Notes: a model not told the origin generated them from the letters alone. Shown: positions 11,635 to 20,416, counted from the first letter of the stretch. The stretch: 49,410 bases of DNA from Pseudomonadota bacterium (GCA_021792755.1 JAJYUA010000030.1:1-49410), one strand, 5' to 3'. Numbers and translations: made by a program.

Positions 11635-12426
11635 TTAGTATGTCCCCGCGAGCGCGAACGGCCGCCGGCCCTCGGCGTCGGGCGTGCCGAGGTACTGCAG
11701 CGCGTTGAGGAGTGAGGGTACGGCGCCGGAGCGGGCCGCCACCCTGGCATTGAGCACGTAGCCCGGCTGGGCCGTCAGGCGCAGGCTGCCCTCGACCGCC
11801 AAGGGACCACCGAGGTCGCGCAGGCGGCCCACGGGCTCGCCCGCAGCGGCGGGGAATGTCACGATGAAGCTGCCGAGCGGGGTGACCTGACCGCTGCTGT
11901 CGATGAGGTGGCGCACCTCGATCCGTCCCTGGATGTGCTCGACGACACCCGCCCGGGTGACCTCGATCCGGGTGAGATCCGCGCTGACCTTGCCGCTGAT
12001 ATAGGGGGGCAGGGCCGGTACGAAGGCCGGCTCGAGCGGCAGATCGATCACGAGGTTTCTCGCCGCCACGGTGCCGCCCAGGCCGATCGCCACATCAGCG
12101 CGGATCGAGGCGTCGGCGCGCACTGCGGCCACGTGCGCTGCGAGCCGGGCTTCGAGCAGATCCCCGGGATGCACTTGCCAAGTCAGATTCCCGAGAGATG
12201 TGCCGCGCACGGCGGCTCCGCCGCAGTAGCCGTCCCAGACCGACCCCGCGACGCTCGCGCAGCGCAGCTCGTGACGCGCCATCGGCAGCACCCAACTTGC
12301 CGGCAGCCGCGCCATCACGACGGCCGCGAACACAACCAGAGCCAACAGGGTGAGCAGAATGGGGTGTTTTGAGGGTTTCCGGGCAGGAGGCGGCGCGGGC
12401 TTCCCCGGTCTGGCGCGTTGCGTCAC
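11635..12426 (-). CDS. gspN: Type II secretion system protein N
   Basis: A 263-residue GspN-like protein. A basic proline-rich N-terminus is followed by one membrane segment (HPILLTLLALVVFAAVVMA, about residues 20-38). A periplasmic domain then contains the family landmarks LRCASVAGSVWDGYCGG and LGNLTWQVHPGDLLEARL. GspN is an inner-membrane accessory component of the secreton in some proteobacteria. The GTG at 12426 has GGAG 8 bp upstream. It lies 11 bp after gspM and is the last gene of the minus-strand gsp unit. Confidence 0.82.
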   Translation of the reverse strand: MTQRARPGKPAPPPARKPSKHPILLTLLALVVFAAVVMARLPASWVLPMARHELRCASVAGSVWDGYCGGAAVRGTSLGNLTWQVHPGDLLEARLAAHVAAVRADASIRADVAIGLGGTVAARNLVIDLPLEPAFVPALPPYISGKVSADLTRIEVTRAGVVEHIQGRIEVRHLIDSSGQVTPLGSFIVTFPAAAGEPVGRLRDLGGPLAVEGSLRLTAQPGYVLNARVAARSGAVPSLLNALQYLGTPDAEGRRPFALAGTY

Positions 12427-12437
12427 CTGAGAGGCTC

Positions 12438-12914
12438 CTAAGGCCCCGAGAGGACCAGCGAGGCATTGACCTCCCCGGGACCATCCGCGCGGCTGATGGT
12501 GGCCGAGTCGACCCGCACGCCGTATCGCTGATGCAGTCGGGCGAGCCAGCCGATCAACGTATCGAACGGCGCCTGCCGCAGGCTCACGTTCAGGCTGCTG
12601 CTGCCATTGGGCGTGCTGCCGGAGAGCGCGCGGCCGAGCCCTGCCTGGCGAGCGGATCGATCGACCAGCACGATCAGGGGCGTCGAGGAGGCCCGCACGG
12701 GACCGGCCGCGGCGAGCTCGGGTGCCACCTGCCGCATCCACGCGAGATCGCTTTGCTTGCGCGCCACCTGCCGGTGCAGGCGTGAGACGCTGCGATCGAG
12801 CGGCAGCACGACGGCGAGGAAGAACAGGACCGCGGCAATCGGCGCCCCGATCAGCAGCACCCGCCGCTCCCGCTGCGACAGCGTCCGCATGGCACCCAGG
12901 CTGAGGGTCGCCAT
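12438..12914 (-). CDS. gspM: Type II secretion system protein M
   Basis: A 158-residue GspM. It has a short cytoplasmic N-terminus (LSQRERRVLLIGAP), one transmembrane helix (PIAAVLFFLAVVLPL, about residues 25-40), a coiled-coil stretch (RLHRQVARKQSDLAWMRQVAPELAA) and a small ferredoxin-like periplasmic domain with LNVSLRQAPFDTLIGWLARL. It forms the inner-membrane platform with GspL. Only 3 bp separate it from gspL upstream. Length matches the family. Confidence 0.88.
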   Translation of the reverse strand: MATLSLGAMRTLSQRERRVLLIGAPIAAVLFFLAVVLPLDRSVSRLHRQVARKQSDLAWMRQVAPELAAAGPVRASSTPLIVLVDRSARQAGLGRALSGSTPNGSSSLNVSLRQAPFDTLIGWLARLHQRYGVRVDSATISRADGPGEVNASLVLSGP

Positions 12915-12917
12915 GCC

Positions 12918-14138
12918 TCAGCTCCCCCGGCCCATGCGGATGCTGCCCTCGAAGCTCGAGCCGCGAGGGGTGCCGCTGGTGAGGCGCGCCTGCCAGCCGC
13001 GCCGCTCGAGGGCCTGGGAGAGCTGGTTGAGCGCCTCGACCGAGGGCGCCAAGAGTTTCAAATCGAACACACCCGAGGTGAAGGTCACCGCCTCCAAGCG
13101 TGTCCCCGGCGCCGAGCCGCGGGCTGCGGCGAGCGCCCCGAGCCCCCTCAGGAAGCCTCCCCCGGCCTGCCCGGCGCGCAGCTGCTTGAGCCGCTGCTGC
13201 ATCCGGCGGCGAGCCTCCTCGGTGTCCTCGGTTCCAGGCATGGCGGCGTGAAACACCTGGTCAATGGCCGCATCGAGCCTGCCGTTGCGCTGCTCGAGCG
13301 TCACGAGCTCTACCCCCTGGCCGAGCAGGTGCAGCGCCACCAGGGCCGCGAGCAGAACGGCGGCCACCCGCCAGCTGCGCCAGCCCGAGGCTACCGCACT
13401 CCTCGGGGCGTACGGGCCTTGCAGCAGGTCGGTGGCAGAGGCCGTGGGCAGCTGGCGCGCAAACAGCACCAGCGGACCTGCCGGCAGAAGCTGCACCTGG
13501 ATGTCCTCGAAACGCTCGCGCAGCGCCTCCATCTGGGCCGAGTAGCGCTGCCACTGCTGCGAGCCGGTGTACAGGATCAGTCCGCGTGCGTTCGCATCCG
13601 TTCCCGAGGCGCTCTCGAGCACCTCTCCCAGCGCATCGACAGGCAGCATCATCACGCCCCCCGAGGGCGGGCGCACGGTCACCGAGTCCTCCTCCAGCAG
13701 CGCCACCGCCTGGCTCGGGTTGGCCGGCAGCAGCTCGCTGTCCGCATACAAGGCCGCGGGCTCGATCCCGCTCGCCTTGAGCAGCGCGAGCCACTCGTCC
13801 ATCTTCCTGCGCGCCACGACCGCCACCGGCGTACGGGTCCCCGAGCGGCGGCCGATCGCAAAGTGCAGCTCCTCGATGTCCTCGGCCAGCTGCTCCTCGA
13901 GCGCATAGGGGACGAGCTGGCGCAGCTTCGCGCCGGATCGGGCGGGAGGCAGTTGTGCGTCGGTGAGCAGGACCTCGGTGCCCGGCACCAGCACCAGCAC
14001 CTGCCGGCCGGCCGCGCGCGAGGCGGCAAGCTCGAGCGGCCCGCTCTCCGGGGAAAGCTCAGTCCCCGCGCCGAGCACGAGCCAGGTCGCGTGCTGTTGC
14101 GGCGCCCGCGGGAGCCTGAGCAGGAGCGGATCGGCCAT
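12918..14138 (-). CDS. gspL: Type II secretion system protein L
   Basis: A 406-residue GspL. The cytoplasmic actin-like domain (residues about 1-250) includes the LPPARSGAKLRQLVPYALEEQLAED segment typical of GspL, which contacts the ATPase GspE. One transmembrane helix follows (SWRVAAVLLAALVALHLLGQG, about 268-288). A periplasmic ferredoxin-like domain with a helical linker is at the C-terminus. It lies between gspK and gspM with very short gaps. GspE itself is not in the window. Confidence 0.88.
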   Translation of the reverse strand: MADPLLLRLPRAPQQHATWLVLGAGTELSPESGPLELAASRAAGRQVLVLVPGTEVLLTDAQLPPARSGAKLRQLVPYALEEQLAEDIEELHFAIGRRSGTRTPVAVVARRKMDEWLALLKASGIEPAALYADSELLPANPSQAVALLEEDSVTVRPPSGGVMMLPVDALGEVLESASGTDANARGLILYTGSQQWQRYSAQMEALRERFEDIQVQLLPAGPLVLFARQLPTASATDLLQGPYAPRSAVASGWRSWRVAAVLLAALVALHLLGQGVELVTLEQRNGRLDAAIDQVFHAAMPGTEDTEEARRRMQQRLKQLRAGQAGGGFLRGLGALAAARGSAPGTRLEAVTFTSGVFDLKLLAPSVEALNQLSQALERRGWQARLTSGTPRGSSFEGSIRMGRGS

Positions 14139-14150
14139 GGCTCAATAGTA

Positions 14151-15197
14151 TCAATTGGGGGTGTCGCTGCGCAGGACGGTCAGCACTTTGCCGTCATCGC
14201 CGTCATCCTGATAGAGGAGCGAATAGAAGGCGAACTCGGTGGAGCCGGCCCTCACGAAGGTGCTCAGGCGAAAGTAGCTCGACTCATCGCCGATGAGCGG
14301 CTCGATCTGTGTCCAGGTCATCGAAGACCCGCCGAAGGCCCCTCCCGGAAGCATATTGGAAAAGGCGGTCTGGAATTCCTGCAGGCTCGGGAAACAACCG
14401 CCGGCGGCCTCGCGGTCGCGGGCGAAGCGCTTGGGATCGGCGCTGTACTCCCGGTGGCCGAGAAACGCATCGAGCACTACGGGGGAGGCCGAGCAGATGT
14501 TGAGGGTCGTGCCCACCGGCAGCGCGCTGATGTACGGGGCGATCCTGTCGAAGCGCTCCCGCCCGAACCCCGGCAGGGCGAGCAGCTCGCTCGTGCTGGT
14601 GATGGGCCGGTTCGGCTCGTAGTAAGGCGGGGCCGTCTCCAGGTACTGGCTGTCCGAGGCGGCCTGGGGGAACAGCGGCGTGGGGCTGCGGTCGATCCAG
14701 TTGACCGCGTCGTCCGCCCAGTGAGGCGCGAGGCCGACGCTCTGCAACAGCCGCTGGAAGACGCCGATGGCCGCCGGGTTCGGGGTGATACCGTTGTCCT
14801 CGACCAGGTCGTTGAGGTTGAAGCGCCCCTGCAGGTCCTCGAGCGAGGCCTGCACGGACACGCCGGGCGCGGGGCTGTCGTTGAGGGGCCGGTCCCAGCC
14901 CTGCGCCGGATAGGTGACACTCGGGTCGTTCTTGTGCACGAGCCACAGGCCGTAGGCGGAGTAGGCCTCGAGGCCCTCGGTGATGAGCAGCGCCTGGTCG
15001 TAACTGAAGTCCGCGATGGTGCGCCGTGCGGTCATCGCGTTGTTGTAAGCCATGGCCGCAGCCACCATGGTGCCGAGCGCCACCAGCAAGATGGCGATGA
15101 GCAGCGCCACGCCTCGCTGGCGCTGCGCAAGAGGCGCCAGGGCGCGCGCTCGAGGAGCCGGAGCGGGGATCCGCGACTCGTGCGGGGGCTGTCGCAT
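14151..15197 (-). CDS. gspK: Type II secretion system minor pseudopilin K
   Basis: A 348-residue minor pseudopilin. After a basic leader, the prepilin-type helix is RQRGVALLIAILLVALGTMVAAAMAY (about residues 28-53), with the Gly-Val cleavage junction characteristic of GspK. The rest contains GspK landmarks: LEDLQGRFNLNDLV, NWIDRSPTPLFP, ITSTSELLALPGF and TTLNICSASPVVLDA. GspK caps the pseudopilus tip with GspI and GspJ. The start at 15197 is chosen because it leaves 8 bp after gspJ; the open frame extends upstream only as a shadow over gspJ. Confidence 0.9.
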   Translation of the reverse strand: MRQPPHESRIPAPAPRARALAPLAQRQRGVALLIAILLVALGTMVAAAMAYNNAMTARRTIADFSYDQALLITEGLEAYSAYGLWLVHKNDPSVTYPAQGWDRPLNDSPAPGVSVQASLEDLQGRFNLNDLVEDNGITPNPAAIGVFQRLLQSVGLAPHWADDAVNWIDRSPTPLFPQAASDSQYLETAPPYYEPNRPITSTSELLALPGFGRERFDRIAPYISALPVGTTLNICSASPVVLDAFLGHREYSADPKRFARDREAAGGCFPSLQEFQTAFSNMLPGGAFGGSSMTWTQIEPLIGDESSYFRLSTFVRAGSTEFAFYSLLYQDDGDDGKVLTVLRSDTPN

Positions 15198-15205
15198 CGC
15201 TGGCC

Positions 15206-15901
15206 TCACCCTGCGATCTCGAAGATGCGCACGATTTTGCCCCAGGCCTTGGTGTCGAGAACCACCTCCACGGCAACGGGCCGCTCGCGCAGGTACGCGC
15301 CGGTCTGGGCGCCGGCCACGGTCGGCGGCCACTGGGTGACCCACTGGCGCGAGTAGTTGAGATAGAGGAAGCGGACCGAGCGCAGGTGCTTCAGGAGATT
15401 GCGCTTGACGGGCAGGTCCGAGAGCGTGGGGTCGAGCACGTTCCAGTGCTCCCTGACCAGGGTGCCTTTGTCGAAGACATACGCCACGCGCTCGAGCTGC
15501 GGGCGTTGCACGCCGATCGGATTGCTCCAGCCCCCGCGGGTGAGCATCACGAGGGGCTGGGAACCGGTGCCGGAAGCATCGAGCGAGCCGGAGGCGTCCG
15601 AGCTTGCGCTCGCGCCCGTGGTCATGATCGCCGGCAGCCAGCCCTGGCCCTCGGGCGAGCGGATGGGGCGCGGGGCGAGCTGCACGAAGTCCTGCTCCAT
15701 GACGAGCATGGCGGTCTGCAGGGCGAGGAGTTGGCGCTGATCGGCGCGGATCGCTCCCCGGCTCTCGAGCGCCTGGTTGATCGCGCCATAACCGATGGCA
15801 AACATGATGACCGCGATGAACACGGCCACCAGCATCTCGATCAGCGTAAAGCCGCGCGTGCGGCGCGCGGCGTGCCCGCAATGGGATGCGGCGCCGATCA
15901 T
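15206..15901 (-). CDS. gspJ: Type II secretion system minor pseudopilin J
   Basis: A 231-residue minor pseudopilin. RRTRGFTLIEMLVAVFIAVI (from about residue 13) is a perfect prepilin peptidase site and hydrophobic helix. LVMEQDFVQLAPRPIRSPEGQ and LVMLTRGGWSNPIGVQRPQLERVAY are GspJ family segments. The ATG at 15901 overlaps the gspI stop by 4 bp (ATGA). It is a component of the pseudopilus tip complex. Confidence 0.9.
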   Translation of the reverse strand: MIGAASHCGHAARRTRGFTLIEMLVAVFIAVIMFAIGYGAINQALESRGAIRADQRQLLALQTAMLVMEQDFVQLAPRPIRSPEGQGWLPAIMTTGASASSDASGSLDASGTGSQPLVMLTRGGWSNPIGVQRPQLERVAYVFDKGTLVREHWNVLDPTLSDLPVKRNLLKHLRSVRFLYLNYSRQWVTQWPPTVAGAQTGAYLRERPVAVEVVLDTKAWGKIVRIFEIAG

Positions 15902-16410
15902 GGCGTGGCGGCGGAGCCGAGACCGGCGCCCGAGAGCGATCCGCGGGAGAGCGGCCCGTTGAGCGGCTGCACATGCGCAGGAGCGCCCAGGGAGCTCTCG
16001 CCCCAGGGCGGCACGGAGGGACTCGGAATGGCCATCTTGTTGCCGACGTAACCGGTCACGGTGGCGTACCAGTCCTTGCCATGGCCGCTGGCCGGCCTGA
16101 CGTTGACCACGATGCGCTCGACTCCCGGCACCAGAGTCTTCACCACCTTCTGGCGCCAGTGCCAGCGGCGGCCGGCGTTGCGGCTGTGGCCGGTGGAGAT
16201 CCCGGCCTGCGGAATCTGCCCGGTGAGCTCGGCGCGCAGTCTCGTGCGCTCGAGCTGGTTGAGTGCCGTCCATTCGGCGAAAGTCTTGCTGCGAAGGTAC
16301 AAGGCGGCGCCGGCTGAGGAGGTGAGCGCCTCGAGCACCGCGGACATGCCGATGGTGACGATGGCGAGCGCCACCAGCACCTCGATGAGGGTGAAACCCT
16401 TGGCGCGCAT
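15898..16410 (-). CDS. gspI: Type II secretion system minor pseudopilin I
   Basis: A 170-residue minor pseudopilin from the ATG at 16410, giving the conventional short leader MRAKGFTLIEVLVALAIVTI. Family segments include LNQLERTRLRAEL and a WRQKV-K-L...ERIVV region. The same frame is open back to an ATG at 16641. That ATG overlaps the gspH stop as ATGA and has GGTGAG 6 bp upstream, whereas no good ribosome site precedes 16410. A long-leader form (about 247 residues) is therefore possible. The C-terminal tail (SPSVPPWGESSLGA onward) is longer than usual and low-complexity. Confidence 0.82.
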   Translation of the reverse strand: MRAKGFTLIEVLVALAIVTIGMSAVLEALTSSAGAALYLRSKTFAEWTALNQLERTRLRAELTGQIPQAGISTGHSRNAGRRWHWRQKVVKTLVPGVERIVVNVRPASGHGKDWYATVTGYVGNKMAIPSPSVPPWGESSLGAPAHVQPLNGPLSRGSLSGAGLGSAATP

Positions 16411-16637
16411 GATCCGCAGCGCCGGGAACGCGGCCGCAGAGGGCGATCTTGCCGGGCACCGCAGTGTGCCGCCTGCCCCCGCAGCGGTGAGCGGCATGCC
16501 CGGAGCGGACAACCAGGGCGGGGCGGTCCGGGCTTGCGCGGAGCGGCAATTGCGCGGCGGGGCGTACCTGCCGCATCCCGGGAAAATGACCTCGAGGGCG
16601 CAGTGCGCGCGCGAGCCGCACTGCCCGGCAGATCGCA

Positions 16638-17192
16638 TCATGAGCCGCTCACCCCCAAGGGCTTCTCGATGATCTTGCCATCCTGGTTCTGCTCGATCCT
16701 GACGGCGCGCCCGGCGCTTTTGCGCACGATCGTGATCTTGAAGGAGGACAGCTCGCCGTCGGAGTAGATCATCACCTGCGGGATGAGAGAGATCGGGTGC
16801 TTGCGGGAGCGCAGCACGATCCGCCGCGCATCGACGGCCACCTGGAACGAGAGGCCCGTCGGCAGCTCGCGCTTGCGCAGCGCGTCGTCCTCGCGGACCG
16901 CGCGCCAGGTGTTGCGCCTGACGGAATAGACCACGAACTGATAGGTGCGCGGCTGGAACACGATGCCGTAGTTTCGGGTCTGCAGCTCGGCCTGATCGCG
17001 CGTGTAGTGCATCAGCGCGAGCAGCCGCCGCCCGGCGGTTTTCAGCTGCGGGTCCCGTCCCGTCAGGTTGAGCGAGAGCAGCACCCCGGCGGTGACGATG
17101 CCGATGATCGCGAGCACCACCAGAATCTCCATCAGCGTGAAGCCGCGCGCGCGTTCCCCCGGCGTCTTGCGCCGCCCCTCAAGGTGATGCAT
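16638..17192 (-). CDS. gspH: Type II secretion system pseudopilin H
   Basis: A 184-residue pseudopilin. The leader MHHLEGRRKTPGERARG is followed by FTLMEILVVLAIIGIVTAGV, a canonical type IV prepilin site with Glu+5. LLALMHYTRDQAELQTRNYGI and WRAVREDDALRKRELP are typical GspH. It sits between gspG (134 bp upstream) and gspI (overlapping or 228 bp downstream, depending on the gspI start). Confidence 0.88.
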   Translation of the reverse strand: MHHLEGRRKTPGERARGFTLMEILVVLAIIGIVTAGVLLSLNLTGRDPQLKTAGRRLLALMHYTRDQAELQTRNYGIVFQPRTYQFVVYSVRRNTWRAVREDDALRKRELPTGLSFQVAVDARRIVLRSRKHPISLIPQVMIYSDGELSSFKITIVRKSAGRAVRIEQNQDGKIIEKPLGVSGS

Positions 17193-17326
17193 TCACGAAC
17201 CCGTCAACGCCACTGCGACCGCAACGCGCCCGTGCGCGCACTTCGAGGAACGCCGCGAGATATCCCTGGAACATGCGCCGCGCGCTCGCCTCCCTACCGG
17301 GCGTTATCCTGTGCGGTGAGCATCGC

Positions 17327-17764
17327 TCAGCCGCCGATGTTCCAATTGCCGATGACGTCCTTGCCGCCCGGTTGGTTGCTGGCACCGAGGGTATAAAGAT
17401 CATAGGGCTGTCCGTGCGTGCCGGGATACACGTAGTGATAAGGGTGGCCCCACGGATCCTTGACCAGATGCTGGATGTAGGGGCCGTGCCAGTTGGTGAG
17501 CGAGGGATTGTCCGGCTTTTTGACCAGCGCTCGCAGTCCCTGCTGCGTGGTCGGGTAGACCGAGTTGTCGAGCCGATACTCGGTAAGGGCGGTCTCCAGG
17601 CTCTGGATGTCCTCCTTGGCCTTGGCCACCCGCGCCTCATCCACCTTGCTGACGACGGTGGGCACGATGACCGAGGCGAGCAGGCCGATGATGACCACGA
17701 CCACCATGATCTCGATGAGAGTGAAGCCGCGGGCGCGGCCGTTTAGGACCAATCGCGATCTCAT
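17327..17764 (-). CDS. gspG: Type II secretion system major pseudopilin G
   Basis: The major pseudopilin, 145 residues from the ATG at 17764, giving the leader MRSRLVLNGRARG and the mature start FTLIEIMVVVVIIGLLASVI. The C-terminal half has the GspG hallmarks TEYRLDNSVYPTTQQGLRAL, WHGPYIQHLVKDPWGHPYHY and the calcium-site region near YDLYTLGASNQPGGKD. Alternative in-frame starts at 17791 (ATG) and 17821 (GTG) give longer leaders; none has a strong ribosome site. It is the promoter-proximal gene of the minus-strand unit. GspC, D, E and F are not in the window. Confidence 0.9.
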   Translation of the reverse strand: MRSRLVLNGRARGFTLIEIMVVVVIIGLLASVIVPTVVSKVDEARVAKAKEDIQSLETALTEYRLDNSVYPTTQQGLRALVKKPDNPSLTNWHGPYIQHLVKDPWGHPYHYVYPGTHGQPYDLYTLGASNQPGGKDVIGNWNIGG

Positions 17765-17821
17765 CGGGACGGGTCGGGTTCGCTGGAACATGGCAGGTTT
17801 CACGTATCGATGGGCGCACAC

Positions 17822-18127
17822 TGGCGGCGCAACCGCACGATGATAACAAAGATGTCTTCGTGGCCTTCCTGGGCCTTCATAAGAGAGCGCCGTGCCGGTT
17901 TGACCAGGCGGGCGAGCGGCGGTTCCTCGGCCCCGTCCCGCCGCGAGCGCCGGGGCGGGGCCCGCCGCCCGGGGCGGCCTCGGCGAGAGAGCGGCGGCCG
18001 AGCTCGCGCCCCTTGCACAGCCGACCGCCGCGACGCAGCAGGGGCCCCATCCCGGGCTTCATCACGGGAGCCGGTACACTGCCGATTTTTCACTCTATAC
18101 TGCCTGTTTACCATTCCAGGGGGCGCC
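17822..18127. promoter_or_regulatory. Divergent control region between gspG and fabD
   Basis: This is about 300 bp between the divergent gspG and fabD units. No gene is supported. The middle (about 17930-18020) is an extremely GC-rich tract with many self-complementary G/C runs. The fabD end carries TATACT at 18096-18101 with GGTACA at 18073-18078 (17-bp spacing) as a candidate sigma-70 promoter. On the minus strand an AT-richer stretch at 17835-17885 (TTGTTATCAT when read in reverse) may hold the gsp promoter. Confidence 0.45.
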
Positions 18128-19072
18128 ATGGCGTTCGGCTTCGTCTTTCCGGGACAGGGCTCGCAATCGGTCGGCATGCTGGGCGGGTTCGCCTCGGCGG
18201 ACGGTCAGGCGCTCATCCGGGAGAGCTTTGCCGAGGCCTCGAGCGTGCTCGGCTACGATCTGTGGCAGCGGGTGGCCGAGGGCCCTGCCGAGCAGCTGAA
18301 TGCCACGCAGTGCACTCAGCCGGCCATGTTGGCCGCGGGCATCGCGACCTGGAGACTGTGGCGCAAGCGCAGCGGTGGCGAGCCTGCGGTGGTGGCCGGC
18401 CATAGCCTGGGAGAGTTTTCCGCGCTGGTGGCCGCCGGGGCGCTCGAATTTGCCGCAGCCATCGATCTGGTGCGCTTCCGCGGCCAGGTCATGCAGGAGG
18501 CGGTGCCCATGGGCAGCGGGGCGATGGCGGCGATCCTCGGGCTCGAGGATGCCGAGGTGCTCGAGGCCTGCGCCGAAGGGGCTCAGGGCGGGGTGGTCGA
18601 GGCGGTCAACTTCAATGCGCCGGGTCAGGTGGTCATCGCCGGCGAGCGGGGCGCGGTCGAGCGCGCGATCGAGGCAGCCCAGACCCGTGGCGCGAAGCGG
18701 GCCGTGATCTTGCCGGTCAGTGTGCCCTCGCACAGCAGCCTCATGAGGCCTGCGGCCGCGCGTCTCGGGGAGAAGCTCGCTACGGTGGCGCTGTGCGCCC
18801 CGCGCCTGCGGTTCATCAGCGCGGTGGACGCGCAACCACACGCTGATCCGCAGACACTGCGCACGCTGCTGGTGCGGCAGTTGTCGAGCCCGGTGCGCTG
18901 GACCGATACGGTGCGGCGGCTGTCGGCGCTTGGCGTGGCGCAGCTCATCGAGTGCGGGCCGGGCAAGGTGCTCACCGCGCTCAATCGCCGCATCGAGCGC
19001 CGCCCCGACCTTGCATGCCTGGCGCTCGAGGATGACGCCTCGCTCGAGGTGGCGCTCTCTGCGGCGCGCTGA
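18128..19072 (+). CDS. fabD: Malonyl-CoA:ACP transacylase
   Basis: A 314-residue FabD, which transfers malonyl from CoA to acyl carrier protein in type II fatty acid synthesis. FVFPGQGSQSVGML is the conserved start, GHSLGEFSALVAAG (about residues 92-105) contains the nucleophile serine, and VPSHSSLMRPA (about 200) carries the catalytic histidine. CTQPAMLAAG and ECGPGKVLTAL are further family motifs. The ATG at 18128 follows AGGGGG at 5-bp spacing. Unusually, rpmF-plsX-fabH do not precede it; the divergent gsp operon does. Confidence 0.95.
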   Translation: MAFGFVFPGQGSQSVGMLGGFASADGQALIRESFAEASSVLGYDLWQRVAEGPAEQLNATQCTQPAMLAAGIATWRLWRKRSGGEPAVVAGHSLGEFSALVAAGALEFAAAIDLVRFRGQVMQEAVPMGSGAMAAILGLEDAEVLEACAEGAQGGVVEAVNFNAPGQVVIAGERGAVERAIEAAQTRGAKRAVILPVSVPSHSSLMRPAAARLGEKLATVALCAPRLRFISAVDAQPHADPQTLRTLLVRQLSSPVRWTDTVRRLSALGVAQLIECGPGKVLTALNRRIERRPDLACLALEDDASLEVALSAAR

Positions 19073-19150
19073 TCCGCCCGAGGGCGCCCTCGAGGGAATC
19101 TTCCCGGGACCGCACAGGTACAGCCGAACAGTTCGAACCAGGGTCAATCG

Positions 19151-19891
19151 ATGCTAGAGAATGACGTTGCGCTCGTTACGGGCGCTTCCCGTGGAATCGG
19201 TCGCGAAATCGCCCTGGTGCTCGCCAGGGCCGGCGCGCGGGCGATCGGCACGGCCACCACGTCGGAGGGGGCGGCCGCGATCACCGCCGCGCTGTGCGGC
19301 GAGGGGCTCGAGGGCCGGGGCGCGGTGCTCGATGTCGCCGACGGCGCCTCGATCGAAGCGCTGCTCGCCGAGCTCGAGGCGGCGGGGGACATGCCGACCA
19401 TTCTGGTCAATAACGCGGCCATCACGCGCGACGGGCTGCTGGTGCGGATGAGAGCCGAGGACTGGGATCAGGTGATCGCGACCAACCTGACTTCGGTGTT
19501 CCGTCTGTCCAAGGCCTGCCTGCGGCGCATGATGAAGGAGCGGCGCGGCCGGATCGTGAACCTCACCTCGGTGGTGGCGCTCACCGGCAACCCGGGCCAG
19601 GCCAATTACGCCGCCGCCAAGGCGGGACTGCTCGGCTTCACCAAGTCGCTCGCACGGGAGGTGGCCTCCCGCGGCATCACCGTCAATGCGGTCGCTCCGG
19701 GCTTCATCGACACCGACATGACGCGCGCACTCGGGGAGGAGCAGCGCGCCTCGCTGCTGACCCGCATCCCCGCGGCCCGGCTCGGCTCGCCCGCGGAGGT
19801 GGCGGCGGCCGTGCTCTTTCTCGCCTCGCCCCAGGCCGGCTACATCACGGGCGAGACACTGCACGTCAATGGCGGCATGTACATGCCCTGA
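19151..19891 (+). CDS. fabG: 3-oxoacyl-ACP reductase
   Basis: A 246-residue short-chain dehydrogenase. TGASRGIGREIALVLA (residues about 10-25) binds NADPH. NNAA is at about 88, the catalytic Ser is in NLTSVVALTGNPGQ, and Tyr-Lys are in ANYAAAKAGLLGFTKSLARE (about 150-170). It reduces beta-ketoacyl-ACP. Position directly after fabD and before acpP is diagnostic for FabG among the many SDR paralogues. It starts 78 bp after fabD. Confidence 0.95.
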   Translation: MLENDVALVTGASRGIGREIALVLARAGARAIGTATTSEGAAAITAALCGEGLEGRGAVLDVADGASIEALLAELEAAGDMPTILVNNAAITRDGLLVRMRAEDWDQVIATNLTSVFRLSKACLRRMMKERRGRIVNLTSVVALTGNPGQANYAAAKAGLLGFTKSLAREVASRGITVNAVAPGFIDTDMTRALGEEQRASLLTRIPAARLGSPAEVAAAVLFLASPQAGYITGETLHVNGGMYMP

Positions 19892-19926
19892 GGAGCGGCC
19901 CCTGGCGCCTCTGCGAGGAGGCCGGA

Positions 19927-19948
19927 CGCGCCCCGAACGGGGGGCGCG
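19927..19948 (+). terminator. Hairpin downstream of fabG
   Basis: CGCGCCCC (19927-19934) and GGGGCGCG (19941-19948) form an 8-bp perfect stem with a 6-nt loop, 36 bp after the fabG stop. The following sequence (GAGTCATTTCACTT) is only modestly T-rich. This may be a partial terminator or a processing stem that separates fabD-fabG from the strongly expressed acpP. Confidence 0.45.
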
Positions 19949-19992
19949 AGTCATTTCACTTGGAAAATCAATCACTCACGGGCTTAAACGGC

Positions 19993-20099
19993 GAGTGGCG
20001 GCCCGAGGGGTGTTCCCCTAAAATACCGCGCCCTGCCGCGCCTTTTTTGGCGGCCCGGTCGATTGCGTACTTTTACTACATGCATAAGGACCAACCTTA
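19993..20099 (+). promoter_or_regulatory. Candidate acpP promoter and leader
   Basis: The 207-bp gap before acpP contains TAAAAT at 20019-20024 and, nearer the gene, a T-rich stretch with TTGCGT followed by ACATGCATAAGG. Either could be the promoter expected for the abundant acyl carrier protein. AAGGA lies 10 bp before the ATG as a ribosome-binding site. No ORF is supported here. Confidence 0.4.
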
Positions 20100-20342
20100 A
20101 TGAGCACAGTTGAGCAGCAGGTCAAAGCCATCGTGGCCGAGCAGCTTGGCGTCAAGCAAGAGCAGGTGAGCAATGACGCCTCCTTCGTGGACGATCTCGG
20201 GGCCGACTCGCTCGACACCGTCGAGCTGGTCATGGCCCTCGAGGAAGAGTTCGAGATCGAGATCCCGGATGAGGATGCCGAGAAGATCACCACGGTCCAA
20301 CAGGCGATCGATTACATCAACGAGCGCCGCAACAAGTCCTGA
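20100..20342 (+). CDS. acpP: Acyl carrier protein
   Basis: An 80-residue acidic protein. [20 protein letters not shown] (residues 33-52) includes Ser37, the 4'-phosphopantetheine attachment site. Helix II/III and the [19 protein letters not shown] segment are standard. It carries growing acyl chains between Fab enzymes. Its place between fabG and fabF is the conserved order. Confidence 0.97.
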   Translation: MSTVEQQVKAIVAEQLGVKQEQVSNDASFVDDLGADSLDTVELVMALEEEFEIEIPDEDAEKITTVQQAIDYINERRNKS

Positions 20343-20416
20343 GCTCGTGCTCGGGTGGCCGAGGGCGGCGGGCGCAGAATCCTTCAGCTGAAGCTTTCTC
20401 GAGACACGGGTAACGC

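Noticed and set aside
14151..15974. A 607-codon frame containing gspK
   Set aside because: The first 259 codons are gspJ read in the wrong frame. The true gspK start is at 15197.
17860..18405. Plus-strand frame upstream of and overlapping fabD
   Set aside because: Arg/Pro/Gly-rich product of a GC-rich control region; it overlaps fabD in another frame.
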